Part shown: positions 10,801-25,800 of the stretch, one piece after another
Layout: every line of letters starts with the position of its first letter
How positions within the stretch are numbered: the stretch's first letter is position 1
Origin: Panopea generosa
Lineage: Eukaryota > Mollusca > Bivalvia > Adapedonta > Hiatellidae
NCBI GenBank assembly: GCA_029582155.1
Contig: CM055895.1
Location: 50,744,250-50,808,249 of the forward strand
Direction: 5' to 3'
Length of the DNA stretch: 64,000 bases
Position numbers and translations under genes: made by a program
The notes under the pieces: model-generated
Told to the model about the DNA's origin: nothing
Seen by the model: only the letters and a program-made list of their open reading frames with translations
The model's database searches: none

Positions 10801-13800
10801 AGCAGAAAAATATTTTAATATAAATTTTTAACAGGAGCTGTCAGAGAACAGCATGCACATGATTATTCTAGTCTCGTCACAGAATTTATAATATGTAACA
10901 TGAGAAAAACAGCCCAATGGCAGATCTACTCTTTTAAAAACAAACAGCATACGATTCCCCCACCCCCATTTAAACCTCATATATTATTAAAATTCACTAT
11001 ATTTAACATGAATGCCCATTCTGATTTTGTGTTGTGCCCCCTTATTAAGTATTCTCCCTCTCAACCGAAATGCTGAATCCGCCCCTGCAGCCATACCGGG
11101 TATCTTTTTCAATAAAACCATCTTTTTAACATCAGCAATGAAATGGGGCAGAGTATTTAATTTAACAGAAAAATAACATTTCAAAACATAAAACAATTGA
11201 GGGGAAGAATTGGACATAAAAAAGGGGGAGTGAGGGGAGGGCAGGTTAAACAAAGTTTAAACAGAACTTATACATATTTTAATTAGAAAAAATAGAGGGG
11301 GTCTTGTAATGTTGGGCGAAGTTTTTCATTTAAATACATTTTTTTTTTAAGAATGGTAAGAAGAGGGACAGGGTTTGGCTTGGTAACAAAGTTGAAATAA
11401 GCAATATAATTGATACTTGTACACTCAAAGCATGGACACAGAAGGTTGTTAAAAAATGGTGAATTTAAATTATGAGTTGAAAAATTCATAAATGTCAGTT
11501 GATTTTTTTTTTTAAGATAAAAAGGTCAGGTATATAGTAATACTAGTATAAGCATCCTTCAAGTGTGGCAGTGAAAAGAATTTCAGATGATATATTATGC
11601 AAGTGTGGCAGTGAAAATAATTCCAGATGATGTATCATGCAAGTGTGGCAGTGAAAAGAATTTCAGATGATATATCATGCAAGTGTGGCAGTGAAAATAA
11701 TTCCAGATGATGTATCATGCAAGTGTGGCAGTGAAAATAATTCCAGTTGATGTATCATGCAAGTGTGGCAGTGAAAATAATTCCAGATGATGTATCATGC
11801 AAGTGTGGCAGTGAAAATAATTCCAGTTGATGTATCATGCAAGTGTGGCAGTGAAAATTATTCCAGATGATGTATCATGCAAGTGTGGCAGTGGAAATAA
11901 ATATCAGATGATGTATCATGCAAGTGTTGCAGTGAAAATAATTCCAGTTGATGTATCATGCAATTGTGGCAGTGAAAATAATTCCAGATGATGTATCATG
12001 CAAGTGTGGCAGTGAAAATAATTCTGTCTCAATGAAGCACAATTATGAAAGTTGATGGCGATGCCCAAATACAACAGACTTGATGGGATTTAGGTCGCCG
12101 ATGTCAGATAGCTTATCATTTCATTAAGGAGATTATATTATCATTAATCAATTCAATTTTATCTTTATCATTACATGGCTATCTTAAAGGTTAAATTCCG
12201 TGTTCATTAATGTTTATATTGGTCAGACTTTGTACAGACTTTATCGTCTGATAAAGTGTCTATCTACCAGGTGATGAACAAATAAGGGGTCTGCAATACC
12301 AAATATGCCGTACAGCTTTCAACTATAGTTTGTTCACAACTTAAAGGTTAAATACTTTTCAATTTCAAATAGAACTTTTTTCACCAAAATGCACATTGTT
12401 TACTTTACCTTAGGGCTCAAGTAGGGTAACTTTATATTCTCTAGGCTTGGTGTACATCTAACTTTAATATTTTTCATACTATTAGGCTCTCCACTATCTC
12501 CAATTAAAAAGTGTGTTTACAATACTTATCTCGATGGGAGCCTCACAATTTACACCCATAGTAGATTTCTAGTTCCCTTAAATAGATTATTTGGTGACTG
12601 TTCATAACTGTTGTTAAACTATTACCCTTATTTGGATCCAGGGTGATCTCATGGCATGAACTTGACCCCTACAAATCATGTCTGTAAGAGGCAATGAATT
12701 GAGTTTGGGATAGAAATTGCTTAAACTCTCTAGTTCTGGTTCCATTCTGAAAATTCAATCATTGATGTGGTGGGTTTTTTTTCAATCTTTATGTTAGTTT
12801 CTTGCTTTTGTATATATATATAATATACATATATTTGTTTTTCTTGTTTATTTTTTTTAAAGGGGTTTAATGCCATTTTCAACATATTTCAGGTTATATT
12901 ATAGTTATGTGGTATATCCGGTTTTATAAGTGGAGTAAGACCTCAGAATAAATCTGAGTAGAAACACTGCCCTTCTGCAAGTATCTAGTTTAAACTTATT
13001 TATTTTACTTCGATTTCTTAATTAAGATTAAGTTCTTACAACTTAGACAAATCACGTTCGAAGTCTTCCTGGGTAGAACCAGTACAAAGCATATGCGGAA
13101 AAAATGTCTTGCTCAAGGACACCACACATAGCCTTGATGGAGGATTGAACCCACGACCCTCCGATCATGGGTTCGGTGCTCTACCACTAGACCACGAGCT
13201 GCAAGTAACTGGCAAACATTCTCACATAAAGTTTTTGGAACAAGCGGAACTTGAACCTACAACCTTAGCGGTGAGTGGTAAGTGATCTTGAGACGGGGCC
13301 TTGGACCACTCGGCCATGGAGGACCCTTGTTTTTGTATAAAAAAGCTGGGTTGTTTCTTTCTGTTGACGCTATATAACTGTTATGTGTTCATATGCTGTA
13401 GATCAAGTACTGATATTAGTTTTAAGAAGTAACAGAATGAGCCCGGGATTAAACCTGCAACCTCTAACTGCCTTAAGCAGTTGACCCACAGACCCTGTTT
13501 GAATAGTTTCAATAATCAAAACAATTTTATTTTTAAAAATCTACTATACTAAGATTTAAGGCTTTACAATAACTGAGTATGTGCAACTGCATGCTACTAT
13601 ACTCTAACAATTAAGCATTGACAAAATACCATACAGATGAAAAAAATTTCTTTTATATATAAGTCTATGCTTGAGTAGATGCACATTGATTATAAATTAA
13701 TACTACATAAGATAGCATCTGAAGAATCAGATTGAGACGTGTTGTATGGGGTTTAACATCGCCTTCAAAAAATTTCAGTTATGTTGCGATGGTGTTTACT

Positions 13801-16800
13801 TGAGACAGTATTCTGTATGCTACCACACTAGAGTATCATGCCACAGACACATGGTATGATACCCACCCTGTCACATTATACTGACACCAGGCCGACCAGA
13901 CCTACAACTACACTTTAAATGCTGAATGCCAAGCGAGGAAGCTTCTAGTACCATTTTTCAAGTCTTTGATATGACCTGACCGGGTATCGGACCCAAGACC
14001 TTCCGCATACAAGGTGGATAATTTATCCCTAGACCACCAGTGCAGTCTAATGGAGTCATTATCAGGACAATCTAAAATGCTTACTTTCATGGTGATGTCA
14101 GCTAGGGGTACATCAAACATGCAAGAAAAATGCTAACCAAACTGAACATTACTTATGAAGAGCTTTTACTTGAAAGTAAAAAGTCATTGTTTAATATAAA
14201 TAATATTTTTAGAATCAGATGCTTATACCGAATGTAGCCCTCATAATTGTAGAACTGTTTGAAGTTTTGTAATCTTTCCCTCTTTTTACACAGATTTCAA
14301 GAGAAACTTAAGATGACTCCATTTTTCTATTTTAAGAATGAATGACCATGCCATAACTATTGGAATTTATCAGGATTTTTCAAACTTTTAAAATTGGTTA
14401 AAACATTTTTTTCCTATATATCATGCCTATGTTTAAATATTTTTAAAACCTATTTGAACAAAAAAAAATTGAAATTGAAAAACACATCTCTCTTAACAAA
14501 GATATAAATACATAACCAGAAATGGGCACTTTTTAATTTCTAATATGTTATGTTAGAAAATAATATATTCAATATAAATGTTTTAAAAAAACAACAACCG
14601 AGACATCGTCACAATTTTCATCTTCTACTACAACTTTTACTATTTCACTATCGACTCTCTTTGTTTCATTCTAAACATCTCTAAACTATCCTGCAATAAT
14701 TAAAAAAATGTTTGCATCAAATAAATACTTTAGTTTTGTAACTTTAGGCACATCTATATTATATGTTTACTAATAATGAATATTACTAGCAAAATGTAAA
14801 TAGCCTTATATTATAGAAAGCACAATTCTGAAAAACATACCTTAAAAAATGATATATATATATGATTGTTATAGTATATGTGTGTATTATATAAAAAATT
14901 ATGCCAGTGCTGTAAATTATACATGCAAAACTTTGTAAATGTTTGATGTGAATAAAAACATTTTATTGAAAAAAATATATCGTGCCTATAATTTATATAT
15001 TGCTAAAAGGATATTTATTTAAAGTTGCAAAAATAATAATTGAAAAGGGATTTCCTGGGCTTTTAATCTAGGTTAGACTGAAATAGATTTCCTGCTTAAA
15101 ATTGCAACAAATTTTGTGACGTTTTAAATGAGTCCCATGGTTTCATTTTGATTTCAATTTGATATGTTATACAGGTTTAAACGTAGTAATAATTGTTTCA
15201 TCTTAGAAAGAGTCCAATGACCATGCAAAGATCTTCAACATTGTTTAAGTGCTGCCTAATATTTAGAACGGGGATTTCTTTTTCAAGTTCACCACTCCAA
15301 TTCAAATATCAATTCTGTCACATTTTGGTGGATTTGACATACAAAACCATTCAGATTTTATTTAATGAATGATAATGAGATGGTTTTTTTTTTTAATCTA
15401 TTTTAATAATTATTAAGTCACCCGAGACAATGGCTCAAAGGATCTTTTGCAATAAAAACGCTCTACATCTTTCTAGGCGGAACCTGTAGTTCACTTAGTA
15501 CACACAGATAACATGTCTTGCTCAAGGACTCAACACATAGCCGCAGTGGGAGATTAAACCCACGATCTTCTGATCCAGGGGCAGCTGACAGCTGGACCAC
15601 TACGTAACTATGATATCAGCTAATGAAAATTAGTTAATGAACACTTTACATACTGTGTGTAACCTTAACCCTTTACTTCATACAGACGGCTTCGGACACC
15701 TCTAATATTGAATGCATTTATTTACCACATATCAGTAATGGATGAATTATGTTTATATTAACTGACAGAGTGGAAAACAGTGCAGGAAGTGTTCAGATTG
15801 CTCGTTATGAGCAATCTGAACTCTTCCTGCACTGTTTTCAAAGGCCTTCTGTGATTGATGCGGGAAAACGTGTATCTAAGGAGTAAAGGGTTAAATGATA
15901 GTTTTGCATTTTGTTACTGGTACTTTAATCAACAGTTTTAATTTATTTTTATTACACCCTAAAGTTTTTAAAACAATGAACGATAATCAGAATGAAACAT
16001 GAATAACAAATTTATGTATCTAAAGTACTTCAGAATATGATCTCCTTACTCTTAAAGTAGATTATAACAGCATACTTTAAAAACTTCCTGTTTGCACAAG
16101 GATATTAAATATCTCTCCATTCATTGCACAAAAGGCATTAAGCAGCTACAAGTAAACTACAGATATATGAAGAGGAATTGTGAATGGAATACAAAAGTTG
16201 AACAATATCGTAATAATTATCATATGATAAAACATTGTCAACTTATAAATGTTTAAGTACTTCCTTTGTGTATATTTGACAATTAGTATATGTTGTTTAT
16301 AGTTAATATCTAGTTTAATTGGATTTAATATTTCACACAGACTCCAGTCATGGATAGTGGTGTGGGTGAAAACAAAAACCAACGAAATGAACATGATTTG
16401 TGCAAAAGTAAATTCTGTGATATATGCAAGGAGGGCAATAATAATGAAGAAGCGGTGGGATTTTGTACCAACTGCTGCCAGTATCTATGTGACTTGTGTA
16501 AACAATATCATCACCATGTGGCAAAAACTAAAACTCACACCATCTTTGCATTGGACAGTATGCCAAAAGCAGAACCTGAGAGTGAGGAAAGTAAATTCTC
16601 TGATGAAATAAAGCCACAACTATGTAAAGTACATGATTTGGACTTGCAATTTTATTGTGAAAAACATGATGCAGCAATCTGCAAAACTTGTAATAAAGTA
16701 GAACATAGGAAATGTAAAAGTATTGAGTTGGTAAGAAAAGCTGATTGTTTGAAGTCAAATGAATGTACAGATTTGTTAGAATATACTAAATTCATAGAGA

Positions 16801-19800
16801 AAAGGTTTGAAAAGGTTAAAAATGCCAAATACATTGAAAAAAGTGAATTTGTTGCTGAAAAAAGCAAAATAATTAAAGCCATCTTAGAGAAAAGAAAAGA
16901 ATATGACAGACTGGAACAAAAAGCACTGCAAGAAGTTGAAGATATTTTTAAAACAGAAGTAAATATTATAGAAAAGGAAACTGAAGTTATTGAACAGTCA
17001 CAACCACTCATATCAGCAACGATAAAGAAACTTGAAAATAGCATAAATCTTGATGCAGTAGAAAAGTTTCTTGCTGTGAAATCAGTATCAGATGAAGTGA
17101 AAAAATATGAAGAAATCTTTCAAGACACAAAATCCATCTCAAAAAGAAAAATATGCTTTGCAAGTAATGGTGAACTCTCACGTATGGACTGTCTAGGCAA
17201 AACATTGATGACAAAAGAAGACATAGACTTGGATATGGACTTCAATAATGTTTTAGACCCAAAACAATTATCTGACAAAGTAGAAAGTGATATAGAATAC
17301 CTTGACATTTTATCAGATGGTAGACACTTACTTCTGGATATGGCAAATGTAAAGTTAAAACTGTTTAGTGCAAACAAAGTCTTCTCGAGTGAGTTCACTT
17401 TCCAAGACAAAATAACAAGTATGGCAGTTTTAAATGACAATAAAATAATGGTAACTATCCCACAAAGAGGAGACAGAAGCCTACAAACTATTGAAATTGA
17501 AGGTGAAACGATGAGACTAGGTCATTGTATACCAACAAAACTCTGTAATGGACTAGTAACTAAGTATTCAGATACTAAACTTTTAACACTGTCTATCAGA
17601 AAATCTGGACAGTTCTATACACAGATTATTGATCTTAATGGAAATGTTACACAAAAATCCAAAATAGAAAACAAGCTGGTGAAACAACCATTCTACATAG
17701 GTCATAATTCAAATAAGTCAACTGATCTAGTCTATATCGTAGATGGCAACAATGGCTGTATATTTATGACACTGGATGGTAAGATAACGTCTCACTACAA
17801 GGATGACATATATGACAAATATGGAGGACTTGCTATTGATAATGAAGGGTGTGTCTATATTGGGTGTGGGCACAGTAAATCGAACCTTGGCAACCTCATG
17901 AAGATTTCTCCAAATGGGGAAACAATGAAATTCATTTTTTCGAAAAATCATAAGCATTTAGTTATGCCACTCCACTGTCTAGGAAACAAAATGTTTGTCT
18001 TTACGGCAATAGAGTCAGCTAGTTGCGTGGCTTTTATCTACAATCAACTTGTGTAAGTTGAGCGTGTGGTTAATAGTGAATGTGAGCCAGCCATAACTCT
18101 TTCATGGACATATGAGGTTTTTCCATTGAAAAATCGTGCAATTTAAACATATTAAGATAAAATTTGATGGAAAATCTATGTTTAGCATCATCAAACAGAA
18201 TATCTATAGAAAAGTTCCAAGGAATTAAGAGATTTTTCATTGACATGATAGAGACTGTCCATGGAAGTATGAGAAAGCATGGAAAGTTCCAAGGAATTAA
18301 GAGGTTTTCCATTTACATGATAGAGACTGTCCATGGAAGTATGAGAAAGCATGGGAAGTTCCAAGGAATTATGAGGTTTTCCATTTACATGATAGAGACT
18401 GTCCATGGAAGTATGAGAAAGCATGGAAAGTTCCAAGGAATTAAGAGGTTTTCCATTGACATGATAGAGACTGTCCATGGAAGTATGAGAAAGAATGGAC
18501 AGTTCCAAGGAATTAAGAGTTTTTTTTATTGACATGATAGAGACTGTCCATGGAAGTACGAAAAAGCATGGGAAGTTCCAAGGAATAAAGAGGTTGTTTT
18601 TTTTGACATGGTAGAGACTGTCCATGGCAGTATGAGAAAGCATGGGAAGTTCCAAGGAATTATGAGGTTGTTCATTGACACGATAGAGACTGTCCATGGA
18701 AGTATGAGAAAGCATGGAAAGTTCCAAGGAATTAAGAGGTTTTCCGTTTACATGATAGAGACTGTCCATGGAAGTATGAGAAAGCATGGAAAGTTCCAAG
18801 GAATTAAGAGGTATTTCAATGACATGATAGAGACTGTCCATGGAAGTATGAGAAAGCATGGACAGTTCCAAGGAATTAAGAGGTTTTCCATTTACATGAT
18901 AGAGACTGTCCATGGAAGTATGAGAAAGTATGGACAGTTCCAAGGAATTAAGAGGTTTTCCATTTACATGATAGAGACTGTCCATGGAAGTATGAGAAAG
19001 CATGGAAAGTTCCAAGGAATTAAGAGGTTTTCCATTTACATGATAGAGACTGTCCATGAAAGTATGAGAAAGCATGGAAAGTTCCAAGGAATTAAGAGGT
19101 ATTTCATTGACATGATAGAGACTGTCCATGGAAGTATGAGAAAGCATGGACAGTTCCAAGGAATTAAGAGGTTTTCCATTTACATGATAGAGACTGTCCA
19201 TGGAAGTATGAGAAAGCATGGGAAGTTCCAAGGAATTATGAGGTTTTCCATTTACATGGTAGAGACTGTCCATGGAAGTATGAGAAAGCATGGAAAGTTC
19301 CAAGGAATTAAGAGGTTTTCCATTTACATGATAGAGACTGTCCATGGAAGTATGAGAAAGAATGGACAGTTCCAAGGAATTAAGAGGTTTTTTATTGACA
19401 TGATAGAGACTGTCCATGGAAGTACGAAAAAGCATGGGAAGTTCCAAGGAATAAAGAGGTTGTTTTTTTTGACATGGTAGAGACTGTCCATGGCAGTATG
19501 AAAAGCATGGGAAGTTCCAAGGAATTATGAGGTTGTTCATTGACACGATAGAGACTGTCCATTGAAGTATGAGAAAGCATGGAAAGTTCCAAGGAATTAA
19601 GAGGTTTTCCATTTACATGATAGAGACTGTCCATGGAAGTATGAGAAAGCATGGAAAGTTCCAAGGAATTAAGAGGTATTTCATTGACATGATAGAGACT
19701 GTCCATGGAAGTATGAGAAAGCATGGACAGTTCCAAGGAATTAAGAGGTTTTTTATTGACATGGTAGAGACTGTCCATGGCAGTATGAGAAAGCATGGGA

Positions 19801-22800
19801 AGTTCCAAGGAATAATGAGGTTTTTCATTGACACGATAGAGACTGTCCATGGAAGTATGAGAAAGCATGGAAAGTTCCAAGGAATTAAGAGGTTTTTTAT
19901 TGACATGATAGAGACTGTCTTTGGATGTACGAGAAAGCATGGCAAGTTCCAAGGAATTAAGAGACTTTTTTATTGACATGAAAGAGACTGGTAGTGGAAG
20001 TATGAGAAAGCATGGCAAGTTCCAAGGAATTAAAAGGTATTCCAGTGACATGATAGAGAATGTCCATGGAAGTATGAGAAAGCATGGAAAGTTCCAAGGA
20101 ATTAAGAGGTTTTTCATTGACATGGTAGAGACTGTCCGTGGAAGTATGAGAAAGCATGGAAAGTTCCATGGAATTTGGAAGGAATAGTATTGTTCACACT
20201 TGGAATCTATCTATCATTTTCTTACACTATTCAAAGTCTAGATGGATGAAAAAAAGTTAAACTACATGATACCCAAGGGTTCCAATGTTGACCCCGCCAG
20301 TACAGACCAATGTTGACCCCGCCAGTACAGACCAATGTTGACCCCGCCAGTACAGACCAATGTTGACCCCGCCAGTACAGACCAATGTTGACCCCGCCAG
20401 TACAGACCAATGTTGACCCCGCCAGTACAGACCTTTGATCAAATGTTGTCTCATTATTGTGAACATTTATCCCAAATTGCAATATACAGAACAGATATGA
20501 TTTTTGTACTTATTTCTGCATTGAACATTGAAGTTTGATCTGGACCTTTGAGCTAGGGTCACATCGTCTGTTTATAGTGAATATTTGTGTCATGTTATTT
20601 AAAAATCTTGTCAAGTGGTTTAGGAGACATGGAGCAGACACAAAATTATCAATTAATTTCTAAGTGTCATGTAGACCTTCGAACCAGGGACCTGTGTCTT
20701 GACAAATTGTTTGATTATGGTGAATATTTGTAGTGTGTTATTTCAAAATCCCTCAATGACAAGATCAGATGGATGGACGGATGGACACACACACTCGCTC
20801 ACCACAAACAGACTTGACAACAATGATAAAATCATATTATCTTATTTCTGTACAATAGCGTTTTAAAAAAAATCAAGTGGTGAAAAGAATGAATGAAGTT
20901 TAATAACGTAGCAAGGAAGTTATTAATACAGCAATCAAAATTCATGCAAAATACAGAGGCAAGAATTCACTTTATTTTATTTGGGCTTTATACCATCGTT
21001 TAACATATAACAAGTTATATATAGCATACAAGGATCCAGTTTTAATGGTGGAGGAAGACCGTAGAATGAATCTGAGTAGAACCACCATCCATCCACATGT
21101 TACTGGCAAACTTTCTCAAATACAGTCTTTGGACCAAGTTGGGCTCTAAGCCATGTCCTCAGCTGGCAATAAGACAATAGCCCCTTACTGCACTCAGCCA
21201 TGGGAGACCCTTCTTGCACTTATAACATAAATTTACATTCAAAGTTTTTTTTTGATTATTGTAATGCTCATAATAAATATTATTTAATACATAGTCACAC
21301 ATGTGTGAGTGATCACCTCTATTAAGCAGTCACTTGTCTAAGCATCCATTTGTTAATTTCTGAATATCATAATATTGACATAGAAAACCAGGCAAATATT
21401 AAAGAAATTACAAAACTGGGATATGTATACAGACACTCAATTTTGGAAGAGGGTACAACTCTTATAAATGGTTGATTGATTGATTGAATAGTGTCATTTT
21501 TATGACATCGAGGGCTAACAGACAATCAATTTACCTAACCACTGTTTCCTGGGATTAACCAGTACTCGAGCACACCCCATCTCCGCAAGTAACTGATAAC
21601 TTTCCCACTTGAATCAGTGGTGAGAGATGAATGATAATGAGACACAATGTTGTATATCAATCACAGAGACTGTTAAGTTAATTTGCTTAAACCAATGTGT
21701 TAAGATATGATTAAGATTATGTGCTGTCAATTTAAAATCATTCTGTGCTGGTTCACTGTTTACATTCATGCAGATGTTAAATAAAATTTATCAAGCGTTA
21801 TTTGATTTGATTTGTGTAAATGTTGATTTAATGAATAAAAATTAGTAAAACATGACTTGAGTCGCTATAACAACACTACGTTTAGTTCACCTCCTGTGCC
21901 AGCCAACTTGAAAGACGGATTAAGTCAACATTAACCCAATGGCAAGATATTTGTGAGGGAAGTTAAAAAAAATTATTTTAAAATATATAAGAAATTATCT
22001 TCTTAAATGAGCAACCTTTTAAGAAAAACTTATGAGTGTAACTGCATGCTTCTTAAAAACTCAAGAGAACCAGATTGGTCGTATAGCACTCTTGTGTGGC
22101 AGAGGAAACAATACCAAATAAGGCAATTTTTGATAATGTAAGGACATACCTTAGACATTTAAATTTGGTCAGTCGGAATATTATGGTTATATAACTACTG
22201 TGTAAGTTTAGTGAATATCAAATGAAAACTACAGGTGTAACAGTGCACATAACTTCAAATAACACAAATTTTGACAATTCAACAATATTTATATGAATTG
22301 GCCAGCTCTTAAGACTCGTCTGAGACATTATGGCTACAAAACTACTGCGTAAGACTGGTGAAGATCAAACTGCAAGTGCTCGAGTGCACACAAGATAAAA
22401 AAGCATAATTTTTGTTGATTCAAGGGGCATAACTCTGACAAAAAATATCCAATCTAGTCAGTTCATTAACTTGTCTGAGATATTTTTGTTAAATAACTGC
22501 TGTGTAAGTTGGAGAGAATGGAATGATACTGAGAGTGCTACAGTGCACACAAGGTCAAATAGTGCAATTTTTGCTAATTCAAGGCCCATAATTGGGTTGC
22601 CCGTTTTGATCTGTTCAATAACTTGTTCAAGATATTATAATCATATATTTACTACATGTAAGTTTGGTGGGGATCAAACTAAAAATGTAGGTGCTAGAGT
22701 GCACACAAGGTCAAATAGTGCAACTTTTGGAGTTTCAAGCACCATAACTCTGACATTATTATCCAATTTGTCCAATTCAAGAAATTGCCCAAGATATTAT

Positions 22801-25800
22801 GATTATATCTCAACTATGTAACTATGTAAGTTTGGTGAAGAACCATTGAAAAATGCAGGTACTAGAGTGCACACAACAAAAAGTTCACAGACAAACAACC
22901 CACAAAGGGCAATCAGAATAGTTACACCTCAAGCTTTGCTCAGCTGAAATAACAAGAGGCCCATGACCCTTAACGGTCACCTGACATTTACATAAGTCTA
23001 TTCAGTCATAAGAAATAACATTTTTTGTCAATTTCTCTTATATATATTTAAAGTAATGTAGGCCCCACCACCAGGGCCAAACCTTGAGACCCAGGGGCAT
23101 GAAATTCGCAAATTTTATAAAGGAGCCATAGTCGTCAATAATCATGCTCACAAAATTGTCTCTGAGTGCGACCTATAATAATAAGAAGATTCTTAAAGTT
23201 TACCTTGAATATAACTGTTTTGTCCCCGTCCCACCCCTAAGACCTCATGTGAGTGGGGACCATGAAATTCACATAGGTATTAACAGTCATGTCAGCAACA
23301 ACAAATCACACCAAAAAACATTCACATAAGTCTATTCAGTCATAAGAAATAACGTTTTTTGTTGATTTCTCTTATACAGATTTAGTAAAGTAGGCCCCAC
23401 CCCCAGGGCCATATTGTGAGACCCAGGGGCATGAAATTCACAAACTTTATAAAGGACCCATTTGGTGAGACCTAAAACATGGAACAAAATTCAATAGTTT
23501 GGTGAGCCCTAGAACATGGAACAAAATTCAATAGTTTGGTGAACCCTAGAACATGGAACAAAATTCAATAGTTTCGTGAGCCCTAGAACATGGAACAAAG
23601 TTCAATAGTTTGGTGAGTCTTAGAACATGGAACAAAATTCAATAGTTTGGTGAGCCCTGGAACATGAAACAAAATTCAATAGTTTGGTGAGCCCTAGAGC
23701 ATGGAACAGAATTTAACTGTTAGGTGAGACCTAGAACATCTAACAAAGGTCAACTGTTTGGTGAGTCCTAGAACATGGAAGAAAACCCAATAGTTTGGTG
23801 AGCCCTAGAACATGAAACAAAATTCAATAGTTTGATGAGCTCTAGAACATGGAACAAAATTTAATAGTTTGGTGAGACCTAGAACATGGAACAAAATTCA
23901 ACTGTTTGGTGAGCCCTAGAACATGGAACAAAATTTAATAGTTTGGTGAGACCTAGAACATGGAACAAAATTCAACTGTTTGGTGAGCCCTAGAACATGG
24001 AACAAAATTCAACTGTTTGGTCCTAGAACATGGAACAAAACTCAATAGTTTGGTGAGACCTAGAACATGGAACAAAGTTCAATAGTTTGGTGAGTCCTAG
24101 AACATGGAACAAAATTTAATAGTTTGGTGAGACCTAGAACATGGAACAAAATTCAACTGTTTGGTGAGACTTAAAACATGGAAATCATTTTCAACTGTTT
24201 GGTGAAACCTAGAACATGGAACAAAATTCAACTGTTCAGTGAGACCTAGAACATGGAAATCATTTTTAACTGTTTGGTGATACCTAGAACATGGAAATCA
24301 TGTTCAACTGTTTGGTGATACCTAGAACATGGAAATCATTTTCAACTGTTTGGTGAAACCTAGAACATGGAACAAAATTCAACTGTTTTGTGAGACCTAG
24401 AACATGGAAATCTTTTTCAACTGTTTGGTGAAACCTAGAACATGGAACAAAATTCAACTGTTTTGTGAGACCTAGAACATGGAAATCATTTTCAACTGTT
24501 TGGTGAGCCCTAGAATATGGAACAAACTTCAATTGTTTGGAGAGTACTAGAACATAGAACAAAATTTAACTGTTTGATGAGCCCTAGAACATGGAACAAA
24601 CTTCAATTGTTTGGTGAGTCTTAGAACATGGAACAAACTTAACTGTTTGGTGAATCATAGCATGGAACAAAATTCAACTGTTTGGTGAGCCCTAGAACAT
24701 GGAACAAAATTCAACTGTTTGATGAGCCCTAGAATATGGAACAAACTTTGATTGTACGGCGAGTCCTAGAACATGAAACAAAATTCAACTGTTTGGTGAG
24801 ACCTAGAACATGGAACAAAATTCAATTGTTTGCTGAGACCTAGAACATGGAACAAAATTCAACTGTTTAGTGAGACCTAAAACATGAAACAAAATTCAAC
24901 TGTTTGGTGAGACCTAGAAAATTCAACTGTTTGGTGAGACCGAGAACATGAAACAAAATTCACTTGTTTGGTGAGACCTAGAACATGGAACAAAATTCAA
25001 CTGTTTAGTGGGACCTAAAACATGGAAATCATTTTTAACTGTTTGGTGAGCCCTAGAACATGGAACAAAATTCAACTGTTTGGTGAGCCCTAGAACATGG
25101 AACAAAATTCAATAGTTTGGTGAGCTCTAGAACATGGAACAAACTTCAATTGCTTAGAGATTCCTAGAACATGAAACAAAATTCACTTGTTTGGTGAGAC
25201 CTAGAACATGGAACAAAATTCAACTGTTTGGTGAGACCTAGAACATGGAAATCATTTTCAACTGTTTAGAACATGGAAATTATTTTCAACTGTTTGGTGA
25301 GACCTAGAAAATGGAAAGCATTTTCAACTGTTTGGTGTGACCTAAAACATGGAACAAAATTCAAAAGTTTGGTGAGACCTAGAACATGGAACAAACTTCA
25401 GTTGTTTGTAGAGTCCTAGAACATGGAACAAAATTCAACTGTTTGGTGAACCCCAGAACATGGAACAAAATTCAATAGTTTGGTGAGCCCTAGAACATGG
25501 AACAAAATTCAATAGTTTGGTGAGCCCTAGAACATGGAACAAACTTCAATTGTTTGGTGAGACCTAGAACATGGAACAAAATTCAATTGTTTGGTGAGAC
25601 CTAGAACATGGAACAAAATTCAATTGTTTGGTGAGACCTAGAACATGGAACAGAATTCGATTGTTTGGTGAGACCTAGAACATGGAACAAAATTCGATTA
25701 TTTAGTGAGCCCAGATCATGGAACAAAATTCAACTGTTTGGTGAGCCCTAGAACATGGAACAAAATTCAACTGTTTGGTGAGCTTTAGAACATGGAACAA

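Noticed and set aside
16652-17440. Minus-strand frames of 106 and 130 codons
   Set aside because: Shadows of the B-box gene coding strand.
18191-19612. A 473-codon minus-strand frame and several plus-strand frames that look like a repeat protein
   Set aside because: All are readings of the 72-bp array, open on both strands because the unit is a multiple of three. No independent support for a gene.
24284-25105. Minus-strand frames with a [12 protein letters not shown]-type repeat
   Set aside because: Frame readings of the 37-bp array.
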